Below are positions 32,467 to 40,644 of a stretch of 64,000 nt of DNA, one piece after another. The first letter of the stretch is position 1; each line of letters starts with the position of its first letter. The position numbers and the translations under genes are program-made. Under the pieces are notes generated by a model. It ran no database searches, was not told where the DNA came from, and saw only the letters and a program-made list of their open reading frames with translations. Source of the DNA: Campylobacterales bacterium. GTDB lineage: Bacteria > Campylobacterota > Campylobacteria > Campylobacterales > Sulfurimonadaceae. Where the stretch lies: NCBI GenBank assembly GCA_016938735.1, contig JAFGUB010000008.1:172449-236448 (forward strand), read 5' to 3'.

Positions 32467-35400
32467 GATTGTGCCTCCTCGGGCTTGTTAAACTGCTGCT
32501 GCAAGTTGGTGTAACGTTTGTGCAGGTTCTGCGCGGTGTGCGCGGCGGTCTCTAAAAAGGCCTGCGCCGCTTGCGGGTTCATCTTCTCGACCATCTTAAA
32601 GCGCGTTTCGCGGTACATGTAATCTTTGACGCCGATCTTAGGCCCTTTGTAATCGATGGTCAGCGGATTCTCTCCGGCAGCGAGCTTCTCGGGGTTGTAG
32701 CGAAAGATCGGCCACAGCCCGCTGTCCACCGCCCGTTTTTGCTGATCGAATCCGTAGCGCAGATCATAACCGTGCGCCACGCAGTGGGAGTAGGCAATGA
32801 TGATCGACGGGCCATCATAGCGCTCCGCCTCGATGAAGGCGCGCAGCGTCGCTTTGTCGTTGGCCCCCATCGAGACCTTGGCGACGTATACGTTTTCGTA
32901 GTTGATCGCCATGGATGCTAAGTCTTTGGGCATTCCCGCTTTGCCTCCTGCGGCAAATTTCGCCACCGCGCCTGTCATGGTCGCCTTGGACTGCTGGCCG
33001 CCGGTGTTGGAGTAGACCTGCGTATCAAGCACCAAAATGTTCACGTTTTTGCCGCTGGCCAGCACATGATCCAGTCCGCCATAACCGATGTCATAGGCCC
33101 AACCGTCGCCACCCATGATCCAGACCGATTTTTTGACCAGATAGTCGGCGAGTTCGAGCAGGTTTTTGGCCGCTTCGCCCTCTATGGTTTGAAGCGCGGC
33201 TTTAAGCACCTCAACCCTTTGGCGCTGGGCATTGATCTCGCTCTCTTCGCGCTGCGGGGCATTGACGATCAGACCGATCTCTACGCCGCCTAGTCTGGGT
33301 GCGAGTTGTTGGAGCAGCTCTTTGGCCTGCGCCGCATGGCTGTCAATAGCGAGACGAAAGCCCAGTCCAAACTCCGCGTTGTCTTCAAACAGCGAGTTCG
33401 ACCACGCGGGGCCGCGCCCCTGTGCATCTTTGCGCCACGGGGTCGTGGGCAGATTGCCGCCGTAGATAGAGCTGCAACCTGTGGCGTTGGCGATGACCAT
33501 ACGATCACCGAAGAGCTGAGAGGCGAGCTTCACATAAGGTGTCTCGCCGCATCCCGGGCAGGCACCGCTAAATTCAAAATAGGGCTCTAAAAACTGCGAC
33601 TCTTTGACATCGCCATGATCGAGTCTGGCGCGATCCATCGCAGGCAGTGAGAGAAAGAAGTCCCAATCTCGGATCCCCGTTTCGCGCAGCGGAAGCTGCG
33701 GGGCCATGTTGATCGCTTTAAGGTTGGTTTGGGATTTGTTTTTGGCGGGGCAGACCTCGACGCACAGGGCGCAGCCCGTGCAGTCCTCGATGGCCACAGA
33801 GATGTTAAAGAGGTCGTTTTCGCCGTACTCCTTACCCTTGGCCTTTTTGCTCAAAAAGCCCTCGGGCGCACCCTCCAAAAGCGCCGCGTCAAAGATCGTC
33901 GAGCGAATGACGCTGTGCGGACACGCCATCACGCACTTGTTGCACTGAATGCAGGTGTCGGGATCCCACAGCGGCACCTCTTGGGCGATGTTGCGCTTCT
34001 CATACTGCGTCGTTCCCGTGGGCCAGGTGCCGTCATCAGGGATCTGCGAGACCTTCAGGCTATCGCCTTTAAAGGCCGTAATCGCGCCGATCACGTCGCG
34101 CACAAAGGGGGTAAGGTCGCCTTTGAGTACCGGAGCAAGCTCCTCTTTTGAGCTTACATGTAAGGGGACTTCGACTTGATAGAGATTCTCCAGCGTGGTA
34201 TCGACCGCAGCAAAGTTCATCGCCACCACCGCTTCGCCCTTGCCGCCGTAGCTCTTTTGGATCGACTTTTTGATCTTGGCAATCGCCTCATCCTGGGGCA
34301 AAATTCCGCTGATGGCAAAGAAGCAGGTCTGCATCACAGTGTTGATGCGTGATCCCATCTGGCTCTCGCGGGCTACCTTGTAGGCATCGATGGCATAAAA
34401 ACGCAGCTTTTTCTCGATGATGCGCTCTTGTGTCACGCGCGGCAGCCGCGCCCAAACCTCTTCGCGGGGGTAAGGGGAGTTGAGCAAAAAGACTCCGCCC
34501 TCTTTGGCAAGCTCCAGCAGATCAAGTTTTTCCAAAAAGACCGCCTGATGCACCCCGATAAAGTCCGCCTCTTGAATGAGGTAGCTAGAGCGGATGGGTT
34601 TAGGCCCGAAGCGCAGGTGCGAGGTGGTCATGGAGCCTGACTTTTTGGAGTCATAGACAAAGTAGCCCTGCGCATAGTTAGGGGTCTCCGCGCCGATGAT
34701 TTTGATAGAGTTTTTGTTTGCCCCGACCGTACCGTCTGAACCCAAACCAAAAAAGAGCGCCTCAAATTGCCCCTCGGTGTGCAAAATAAAGCCTTCATCA
34801 TAGACAAGCGAGGTAAAGGTCACATCGTCGTCGATCCCGATGGTGAAGTGGTTTTTGGGCTCTGCTTGGCGCAGCTCTTCAAAAATGGCAATGATCATGG
34901 CGGGGGTGAACTCTTTGCTAGAGAGCCCATAACGCCCGCCGATGATGCGCGGCATGGCAAAAGGGAGCGCACTTTGACGCTCAAACAGCGCCGTCACCAC
35001 ATCATGATAAAGCGGCTCAGCGATACTCCCGCTCTCTTTGGTACGGTCCAGCACCGCGATGTTGTTCACACTTCGCGGCAGCGCGGCGATAAAGGCATCG
35101 ATGGCAAAAGGAAGTGCTAGACGCACCTTGATCATTCCCACCTTTTCACCCTTACATGTAAGGTACTCCACCGTCTCATGCACCGCTTCGGCCCCTGAGC
35201 CCATCAGCACGATCACCTCGGTCGCATCCTCCACGCCCACATAATCAAAGAGTTTGTACGCACGACCCGTCAGCGACGCGAATTTGTCCATCTGCGCCTC
35301 TAGGATCTTGGGCAGCGCGTCGTAGTAGCGATTGACGCTCTCGCGCCCCTGAAAATAGACATCGGGGTTTTGCGCCGTGCCGCGCAGTACCGGTGCATCG

Positions 35401-36026
35401 GGCGTCAAAGCGCGGCGGCGGTGCGCATGCACCAGCTCCATATCGATCATGGCACGTAGATGCGCCTCTTCGAGTGCTTCGATCTTGCTCACCTCATGCG
35501 AGGTGCGAAAACCGTCAAAAAAGTGCAAAAAAGGCACGCGTGACGCAAGCGAGGCGGCCTGGGAGATGAGCGCGAAGTCGTGCGCCTCTTGCACCGAGTT
35601 GGAGCACAGCAGCGCAAAACCGGTCTGTCGCACCCCCATCACGTCTTGATGATCTCCGAAGATCGAGAGCCCCTGTGCTGCGAGTGAACGGGCCGCTACA
35701 TGAAACACCGTAGGCGTGAGTTCGCCCGCAATCTTGTACATATTGGGGATCATCAGCAGCAAGCCCTGCGACGCGGTAAAGGTGGTCGTGAGCGCACCGC
35801 TTTGCAGTGCCCCGTGCACGGTCCCGCTCGCTCCTCCTTCGGACTGCATCTCATACACCTCAGGCACACTGCCAAAGATGTTGCGCTCCCCTTTTGAGCT
35901 GTACAGATCGCTAAACTCCCCCATCGGCGAGCTGGGGGTGATGGGGTAGATGGCGATCACTTCATTAATCTTGTGGGCAACGAGGGCGACGGCTTCGTTG
36001 CCGTCAACGGTTATCATGTGAGGCAT
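32463..36026 (-). CDS. nifJ: Pyruvate:ferredoxin (flavodoxin) oxidoreductase
   Basis: A 1187-residue single-chain enzyme with all POR parts in order. The N-terminal pyrimidine-binding domain has YPITPSSPMGE, and the gamma part follows. Two [4Fe-4S] motifs are visible (CIQCNKCVMACP and CTGCALCVEVCP), then the TPP-binding part with CPGCGETPYVK and GGDGWAYDIGYGGLDHVL. It converts pyruvate and CoA to acetyl-CoA, CO2 and reduced ferredoxin or flavodoxin. I chose the ATG at 36026, preceded by AAAGGAGCGTC. It is coupled to the DHOD-like gene downstream. Reduced ferredoxin from it could feed the Mbx-like complex at 47.5-56.3 kb. Confidence 0.97.
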   Translation of the reverse strand: MPHMITVDGNEAVALVAHKINEVIAIYPITPSSPMGEFSDLYSSKGERNIFGSVPEVYEMQSEGGASGTVHGALQSGALTTTFTASQGLLLMIPNMYKIAGELTPTVFHVAARSLAAQGLSIFGDHQDVMGVRQTGFALLCSNSVQEAHDFALISQAASLASRVPFLHFFDGFRTSHEVSKIEALEEAHLRAMIDMELVHAHRRRALTPDAPVLRGTAQNPDVYFQGRESVNRYYDALPKILEAQMDKFASLTGRAYKLFDYVGVEDATEVIVLMGSGAEAVHETVEYLTCKGEKVGMIKVRLALPFAIDAFIAALPRSVNNIAVLDRTKESGSIAEPLYHDVVTALFERQSALPFAMPRIIGGRYGLSSKEFTPAMIIAIFEELRQAEPKNHFTIGIDDDVTFTSLVYDEGFILHTEGQFEALFFGLGSDGTVGANKNSIKIIGAETPNYAQGYFVYDSKKSGSMTTSHLRFGPKPIRSSYLIQEADFIGVHQAVFLEKLDLLELAKEGGVFLLNSPYPREEVWARLPRVTQERIIEKKLRFYAIDAYKVARESQMGSRINTVMQTCFFAISGILPQDEAIAKIKKSIQKSYGGKGEAVVAMNFAAVDTTLENLYQVEVPLHVSSKEELAPVLKGDLTPFVRDVIGAITAFKGDSLKVSQIPDDGTWPTGTTQYEKRNIAQEVPLWDPDTCIQCNKCVMACPHSVIRSTIFDAALLEGAPEGFLSKKAKGKEYGENDLFNISVAIEDCTGCALCVEVCPAKNKSQTNLKAINMAPQLPLRETGIRDWDFFLSLPAMDRARLDHGDVKESQFLEPYFEFSGACPGCGETPYVKLASQLFGDRMVIANATGCSSIYGGNLPTTPWRKDAQGRGPAWSNSLFEDNAEFGLGFRLAIDSHAAQAKELLQQLAPRLGGVEIGLIVNAPQREESEINAQRQRVEVLKAALQTIEGEAAKNLLELADYLVKKSVWIMGGDGWAYDIGYGGLDHVLASGKNVNILVLDTQVYSNTGGQQSKATMTGAVAKFAAGGKAGMPKDLASMAINYENVYVAKVSMGANDKATLRAFIEAERYDGPSIIIAYSHCVAHGYDLRYGFDQQKRAVDSGLWPIFRYNPEKLAAGENPLTIDYKGPKIGVKDYMYRETRFKMVEKMNPQAAQAFLETAAHTAQNLHKRYTNLQQQFNKPEEAQS

Positions 36027-36081
36027 TGACGCTCCTTTGAGGTATCGGGGCATAGTGTATCACGTCATTGATACATCAGCG

Positions 36082-37242
36082 TTATAAAGACACCGCCTTC
36101 AACCTTTGCATCGCTTCTTGCATCTGCGCGTAGGGCGCGGCGAAATTAAGCCGCATAAAACCGCTCCCCTCGCGCCCAAAGCCAAGCCCCGCGCTCAGCC
36201 CCAAGCCCGCTGCGACAAAGAGGCTGCGCAGCGCCTTATCCTCAAGGCCCAAAGCGCGGCAGTCGATCCATGCCAGATAGGTACCCTCGGCGGCCTTACA
36301 TGTAAGCGGCGTGTCACGCAGCGTCTCTTGCAGCAGGTCGCGGTTGCGCCTCAGATAGGGCAGCAGCGCCTCCACCCACGCCTCACCGTCGCGGTAGGCC
36401 GCTTCAAAAGCGGTGTGTGCGAAGATATTGCCCTGCCCGAAATGCACTGCGTCGTACACGGCTTTAAAGCGCTGCCGCAGCCCCTCGTCGCTCATGGCGA
36501 GCGTGGAGAGCCCCATACCCGCAAGGTTGAAGGTTTTGCCCGGCCCCATGGCGGTGAGCACACGCTCATATCCCAGCGTCGAGAGCGGTGTGTGAATGTG
36601 CGGCGCGTAGGTCAGATCGGCGTGGATCTCATCGCTGAGGATGATGATGCCATATTCGGCGCACAGCCTCACAAGCGCCTCCAGCTCTTCGCGCTTCCAA
36701 ACCCGCCCGACGGGGTTGTGCGGAGAGCAGAGCAGCAGCATCTTGGTGCGCGGCGTGATCTTGCGCTTTAGATCATCCAGATCAAAGCCGTAGCTTCCAT
36801 CAGCGTTACATGTAAGGGGGTTGAGGATCAGTTCGCGCCCCTGATGGCGCACCGATGTCATAAAAGGGGGATAGATCGGCGGCTGAACGATCACCTCATC
36901 GCCGCTTTCGCTAAAGGCCATGATGGCCAGGTTGATGCTTGCTACCACAGAGGGCGATTCAAAGATCCATTCGCGCTTTAGCTCCCATCCAAAACGCCGC
37001 GCCACCCACGCCATCTGTGATTCATACGCGCGCTCGCTCATCGACTCATAACCATAAATCGGATGCGCCGCGCGCGCTTGCACCGCCTGCACCACAAACG
37101 GCGGCGTCATGATCTCCATATCCGCCACCCACAGCGGCATCACCGATTCAGTGCCAAAGAGCCGCATCATCGCGCGGTACTTCTCGGCATTGCTCTGCGA
37201 CCGATCCACCGGCGTATCAAAAAGCGCCCAATAATCCTCCAT
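36082..37242 (-). CDS. ovoB: PLP-dependent C-S lyase, PatB/MalY type (probable OvoB)
   Basis: A 386-residue fold-type I aminotransferase-like enzyme with PLWVADMEI, GYESMSERAY, CSPHNPVGRVW, SDEIHADL and the PLP-lysine segment GPGKTFNLAGMG. General members cleave cystathionine or similar C-S bonds. Here it starts 2 nt after the stop of ovoA on the same strand, so I infer it is OvoB. OvoB cleaves 5-histidylcysteine sulfoxide to 5-thiohistidine in ovothiol synthesis. The ATG at 37242 is preferred; an in-frame TTG lies 6 nt upstream. Two exact palindrome copies lie at 36296 and 36806. Confidence 0.85.
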   Translation of the reverse strand: MEDYWALFDTPVDRSQSNAEKYRAMMRLFGTESVMPLWVADMEIMTPPFVVQAVQARAAHPIYGYESMSERAYESQMAWVARRFGWELKREWIFESPSVVASINLAIMAFSESGDEVIVQPPIYPPFMTSVRHQGRELILNPLTCNADGSYGFDLDDLKRKITPRTKMLLLCSPHNPVGRVWKREELEALVRLCAEYGIIILSDEIHADLTYAPHIHTPLSTLGYERVLTAMGPGKTFNLAGMGLSTLAMSDEGLRQRFKAVYDAVHFGQGNIFAHTAFEAAYRDGEAWVEALLPYLRRNRDLLQETLRDTPLTCKAAEGTYLAWIDCRALGLEDKALRSLFVAAGLGLSAGLGFGREGSGFMRLNFAAPYAQMQEAMQRLKAVSL

Positions 37243-37244
37243 TT

Positions 37245-39353
37245 TCAATTTTCAACGCTCAACTTCTTCCAAACACTCATCTGCGCTATCGAGTGCTGAA
37301 ACTTCCGCGCACTCTCGCGGATCACAAACGCCACGTCATGCGTATCGATCAGTTCAAAATGCTCCCGAAGCAGCGTTTTAAGCCCCTCAAGCGTACGCAC
37401 CTCATTGCCCTGCTCATCCACATAGCCGCCGATCCAGCGCTCTTTTGGGGTGTACTCCTCAAGCCATGTATAAGGCGACGTGAGCACCAAGATCCCTTCC
37501 TCTTCAAGCCGCTCATGGATCGTGCGCAAAAAGAGCGCGGGGTCGTAGAGCCGGTCGATCAGATTGGTCGCCATGATCAGGTTGTAACCCGTAAACTGCG
37601 GCTTGAGGTTGCACGCGTCGCCTTGCCAGAAGCTCACCTTATCCCTTACATGTAAGAGTTCCAGCGCCTCAAGGCTCTGCGTTTGTATGGACTTGATCAC
37701 CCCCTCTTCGATGCGCTCGTAGCTAATGGCGCCCTGCTCTTGCATCCGCGTGGCCACCTGAATAAAACGCGCCGAAAAGTCGATTCCCGTGACACTCTCA
37801 AAGTGACGCGCCAGCTCAAACGACGCCCGCCCCGTCGCGCACCCCAGATCGAGTGCGCGCGCTACGGGGATATCGAGCGTATGGCCGATGGCCAGACGCG
37901 CGCATTTGGTCGCAAAATTCTCTACGTCAAAATAGTCATCACCCCACTGAAACCCGCAGTACTGCGCCACCAGCGCATCGCTCTCATAAACATTCTCATC
38001 AAAGCTCACAGCCTCTCCTTTAAGTATGCGAAAGCCCGCATGTTGGTAAAAGTGGCGACGAAAAGCGTAGCGCGCATGGCGCATCAGCTCGTTGCCCGTA
38101 CTGATAAAACTGCCACCTTTCATCAGGTTATGTTTGCCATCAAACGTGGGCGTCGAAAAATCATCATAAAGCGGATGGGGCGCGAAGCCCTCAAAGCCAT
38201 CAATGGGCGTCTGCGTCCACTGCCAGACGTTCCCCGTAACGTCGCCAATCCCCATACATGTAAAGCGGTTGACGGGGCACGGCGAAGCGAAACGCTCCAG
38301 ATTGAGGTTAAACGCCGCCACATCGAGCTGCGGCAGATCCCCAAGGCCGCAGTGATCCCGCAACCGCATCCACTCCGCCTCGCTTGGCAGCCGGTAAGGC
38401 GTGTTTTCGCGTTCACCCCGCCAGCGGCAATAGGCCATCGCTTCGAGATAGTTCACCTCCACCGGCCAATCAAGCGCCAAATCGATAAGACGATCGAGCA
38501 CGCGTAGCCGCCACAAGGCCCCATCGCGCACCCAAAAGGCGGGATGCTTCGCACCGCGAAGCTGCAAAAAGCGCCGCCCCTCCTCATCCCAAAAGCGCAT
38601 CGTCTCATAGCCGCCCTCCTCTACAAAAGGGAGAAACTCGCCGTTGCTGATGAGATAGCGCGTCGTCTCAAAAGCCGCTACCTCCATGCGCGCGACACCA
38701 TATTCGTTATCCCATCCATAAAGGTGATGCTCTTTGCCCTTACCCAGCTCTACGGTGCCCGCTTCGATGCGCACAAAGTCATTGAGCGGCGCAATGGCGC
38801 TTTGCGTACAAGGCACAAAACGCGCATCCTCTCGGATCAACTCCAGCGGCATCTGCCGATGCAGCACGCTGGAGGTCTCGATATGGATGCGCTCATGCTC
38901 GCACCCCATCAAAATCGCCCAGAAGGGCTCCTCTTGGCTGATAGGCAGATGCAGCGGCAGCGTCTCGATGAGCGACTCTACCAGCGCGCGCACCTTCGCG
39001 CGGTACGCTCTCACCTCATCGACCTCCGGCCAGCCGTGGTGCGGATCATTCATATCATCCCATACCATCTCATCCACGCCGATGGCAAAAATAGATTCAA
39101 AATGAGGATCGATCCGCTCCTTGATCAAACCTGCTAACATCAGCTTATTGACATAAAAAACCGCCGTATGCCCAAAATAGAAGATCATCGGATGGCGGGT
39201 AGGCTCGCTTTGGCGGTAATAGACCTCATCATCGGCCAAAAGATCGAAGAGCGACTCAAAAAGGGTGTAGCTATTGCGAAAATAGTCCAGAATTTCGCGT
39301 CGTTTTTGTATGGTGTCTGACCCGATTAGGGTTGGAGGAAGTAAGCTTTGCAT
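37245..39353 (-). CDS. ovoA: 5-histidylcysteine sulfoxide synthase with methyltransferase domain
   Basis: A 702-residue two-part enzyme. The first 450 residues combine a DinB-like iron-binding part, with HHGWP and EHERIHIETSSVLHRQ as histidine motifs, and an FGE-sulfatase-type domain (GDVTGNVWQWTQTP, GGSFISTGNELMRHARYAFRRH). The C-terminal 250 residues are a SAM methyltransferase (LDLGCATGRASFELA). This is the OvoA layout: it couples cysteine sulfoxide to histidine and later N-methylates 5-thiohistidine to ovothiol A. The ATG at 39353 agrees with the family start; an in-frame ATG lies 30 nt upstream. TACAAT at 39360-39365 on the same strand could be a -10 element. Confidence 0.93.
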   Translation of the reverse strand: MQSLLPPTLIGSDTIQKRREILDYFRNSYTLFESLFDLLADDEVYYRQSEPTRHPMIFYFGHTAVFYVNKLMLAGLIKERIDPHFESIFAIGVDEMVWDDMNDPHHGWPEVDEVRAYRAKVRALVESLIETLPLHLPISQEEPFWAILMGCEHERIHIETSSVLHRQMPLELIREDARFVPCTQSAIAPLNDFVRIEAGTVELGKGKEHHLYGWDNEYGVARMEVAAFETTRYLISNGEFLPFVEEGGYETMRFWDEEGRRFLQLRGAKHPAFWVRDGALWRLRVLDRLIDLALDWPVEVNYLEAMAYCRWRGERENTPYRLPSEAEWMRLRDHCGLGDLPQLDVAAFNLNLERFASPCPVNRFTCMGIGDVTGNVWQWTQTPIDGFEGFAPHPLYDDFSTPTFDGKHNLMKGGSFISTGNELMRHARYAFRRHFYQHAGFRILKGEAVSFDENVYESDALVAQYCGFQWGDDYFDVENFATKCARLAIGHTLDIPVARALDLGCATGRASFELARHFESVTGIDFSARFIQVATRMQEQGAISYERIEEGVIKSIQTQSLEALELLHVRDKVSFWQGDACNLKPQFTGYNLIMATNLIDRLYDPALFLRTIHERLEEEGILVLTSPYTWLEEYTPKERWIGGYVDEQGNEVRTLEGLKTLLREHFELIDTHDVAFVIRESARKFQHSIAQMSVWKKLSVEN

Positions 39354-39432
39354 GAGTTTATTGTAGCAAAAAGAGGCACACATCCATACGCCGGAGCGTA
39401 CATGTAATGGCCTTTTTGTGTCGGTTGGTCCT

Positions 39433-40518
39433 CTACAGGGGCTGACATTCCTCGTTCAGTTGCTCTGACGCGTTGGTTTCGGAGTTCACACACTGCGCGC
39501 CTGATGTGCGTGCCCCAGCCAGCTCCGACTCTATCAGGTAGAGCGTTTGCGAACCGCTCATCACGCTCAAGGCGTTGGTGCCGCTGAGACTGCAGTGCAG
39601 GCAGACCGAAGAGACCGTTGTTTGGTTCACCAATACCGCCGTCGCGTTCGCATCCGTAGGGGCACTGAATGTGACATCCTCCATCGTCGCTCTGGATGCG
39701 CCCTGCAACTCCAACGCGTAGCTTATCGTCGCATCTGACGATTGTACGCTCACATCCGAGCAAAAGAGTGACGTATCCTGAGCGATCAACCCCTTGGACT
39801 GCAATCCGGCCGTGCCCGCCTCGATCGTCGTTGCAAAGAGCCTCAACGTCGCATCCGTAGCCGATACGCCAAAGGCCGAGTCTGTCGCCGCAGCCGCGTT
39901 TTGCAACCAAAGGTCGCGCGCCAGCAGCACCGATCCTGCCTTCACAAACACCCCCCTGCCGTTGGTCGGCGCCCCTTGCAGCAAAATTTCGGCCGATTCT
40001 ATCGTAACGGATGCGTTCGTATCCAGTGTCAGCACGTCGCTCTGGACGGTATCGCTCGATTGACTTAGCACAAGGTCGCGCAGATGCATCGTTGCGTTTT
40101 GCACATGCACAACGGTACCGGCCGTTCCCGTTGATGGGGTATTGATCACGCTAAGCGACTCCAGCGTACTGCCCTGAGCACCCCTAATAAGGGCGCTTGA
40201 GCCGTCTCCGGAGACGCTCACGCGCGCTCCGTTGATAAACGTATCGTCTCGCCCGCTACCGACCAACCGCACATACGGCTTCATCACCAACTGCTGCGTA
40301 CCGATATCGAAGTCACCTGCCCCCATTACAATGGTGTAGGGGTTGGTCGCATTGGCGTCTTTGATGGCAGCCATGGCGTCTATAGGACTTGAATAGTCGC
40401 CGCCGGAGCTCTTGACGGTCATGACGTTTGCCCCTTTTTTAACTACTGGAATAACATAAAAATCAGCCAAGCCCGTCGTCGATAACAGCGCCACCGTAAG
40501 CATCATTGCCCGCAACAT
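39433..40518 (-). CDS. Secreted pectin-lyase-fold (beta-helix) protein
   Basis: A 361-residue protein with a signal peptide (MLTVALLSTTGLA) and AAGGAGAGAGT before the ATG. Repeating strands with Asn/Asp/Ser turns, and the start pattern VKSSGGDYSSPIDAMAAIKDA, fit a right-handed parallel beta-helix as in pectin-lyase-like proteins. Many such proteins bind or cut polysaccharides, but no catalytic residues are obvious. The C-terminus has several Cys (CVNSETNASEQLNEEC) that could form disulfides. It is probably periplasmic or extracellular. Function unknown. Confidence 0.7.
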   Translation of the reverse strand: MLRAMMLTVALLSTTGLADFYVIPVVKKGANVMTVKSSGGDYSSPIDAMAAIKDANATNPYTIVMGAGDFDIGTQQLVMKPYVRLVGSGRDDTFINGARVSVSGDGSSALIRGAQGSTLESLSVINTPSTGTAGTVVHVQNATMHLRDLVLSQSSDTVQSDVLTLDTNASVTIESAEILLQGAPTNGRGVFVKAGSVLLARDLWLQNAAAATDSAFGVSATDATLRLFATTIEAGTAGLQSKGLIAQDTSLFCSDVSVQSSDATISYALELQGASRATMEDVTFSAPTDANATAVLVNQTTVSSVCLHCSLSGTNALSVMSGSQTLYLIESELAGARTSGAQCVNSETNASEQLNEECQPL

Positions 40519-40606
40519 ACTCTCTCCTTATGACACAAGATGCCGAAAGTATACCAACTCACTGATTGCATCCGCTCAAAAGCCGCGTTTCCAAGCCCGA
40601 CCGTGC

Positions 40607-40612
40607 TACAAT
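40607..40612 (+). promoter_or_regulatory. Putative -10 element before the PAS-GGDEF-EAL gene
   Basis: TACAAT lies 32 nt before the start codon at 40645. Its presence, together with the absence of conserved residues upstream, supports the start at 40645 over the longer frame from 40540. Confidence 0.4.
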
Positions 40613-40644
40613 ATCGCCTTTTTGATACAAATGACGGGAATCTG

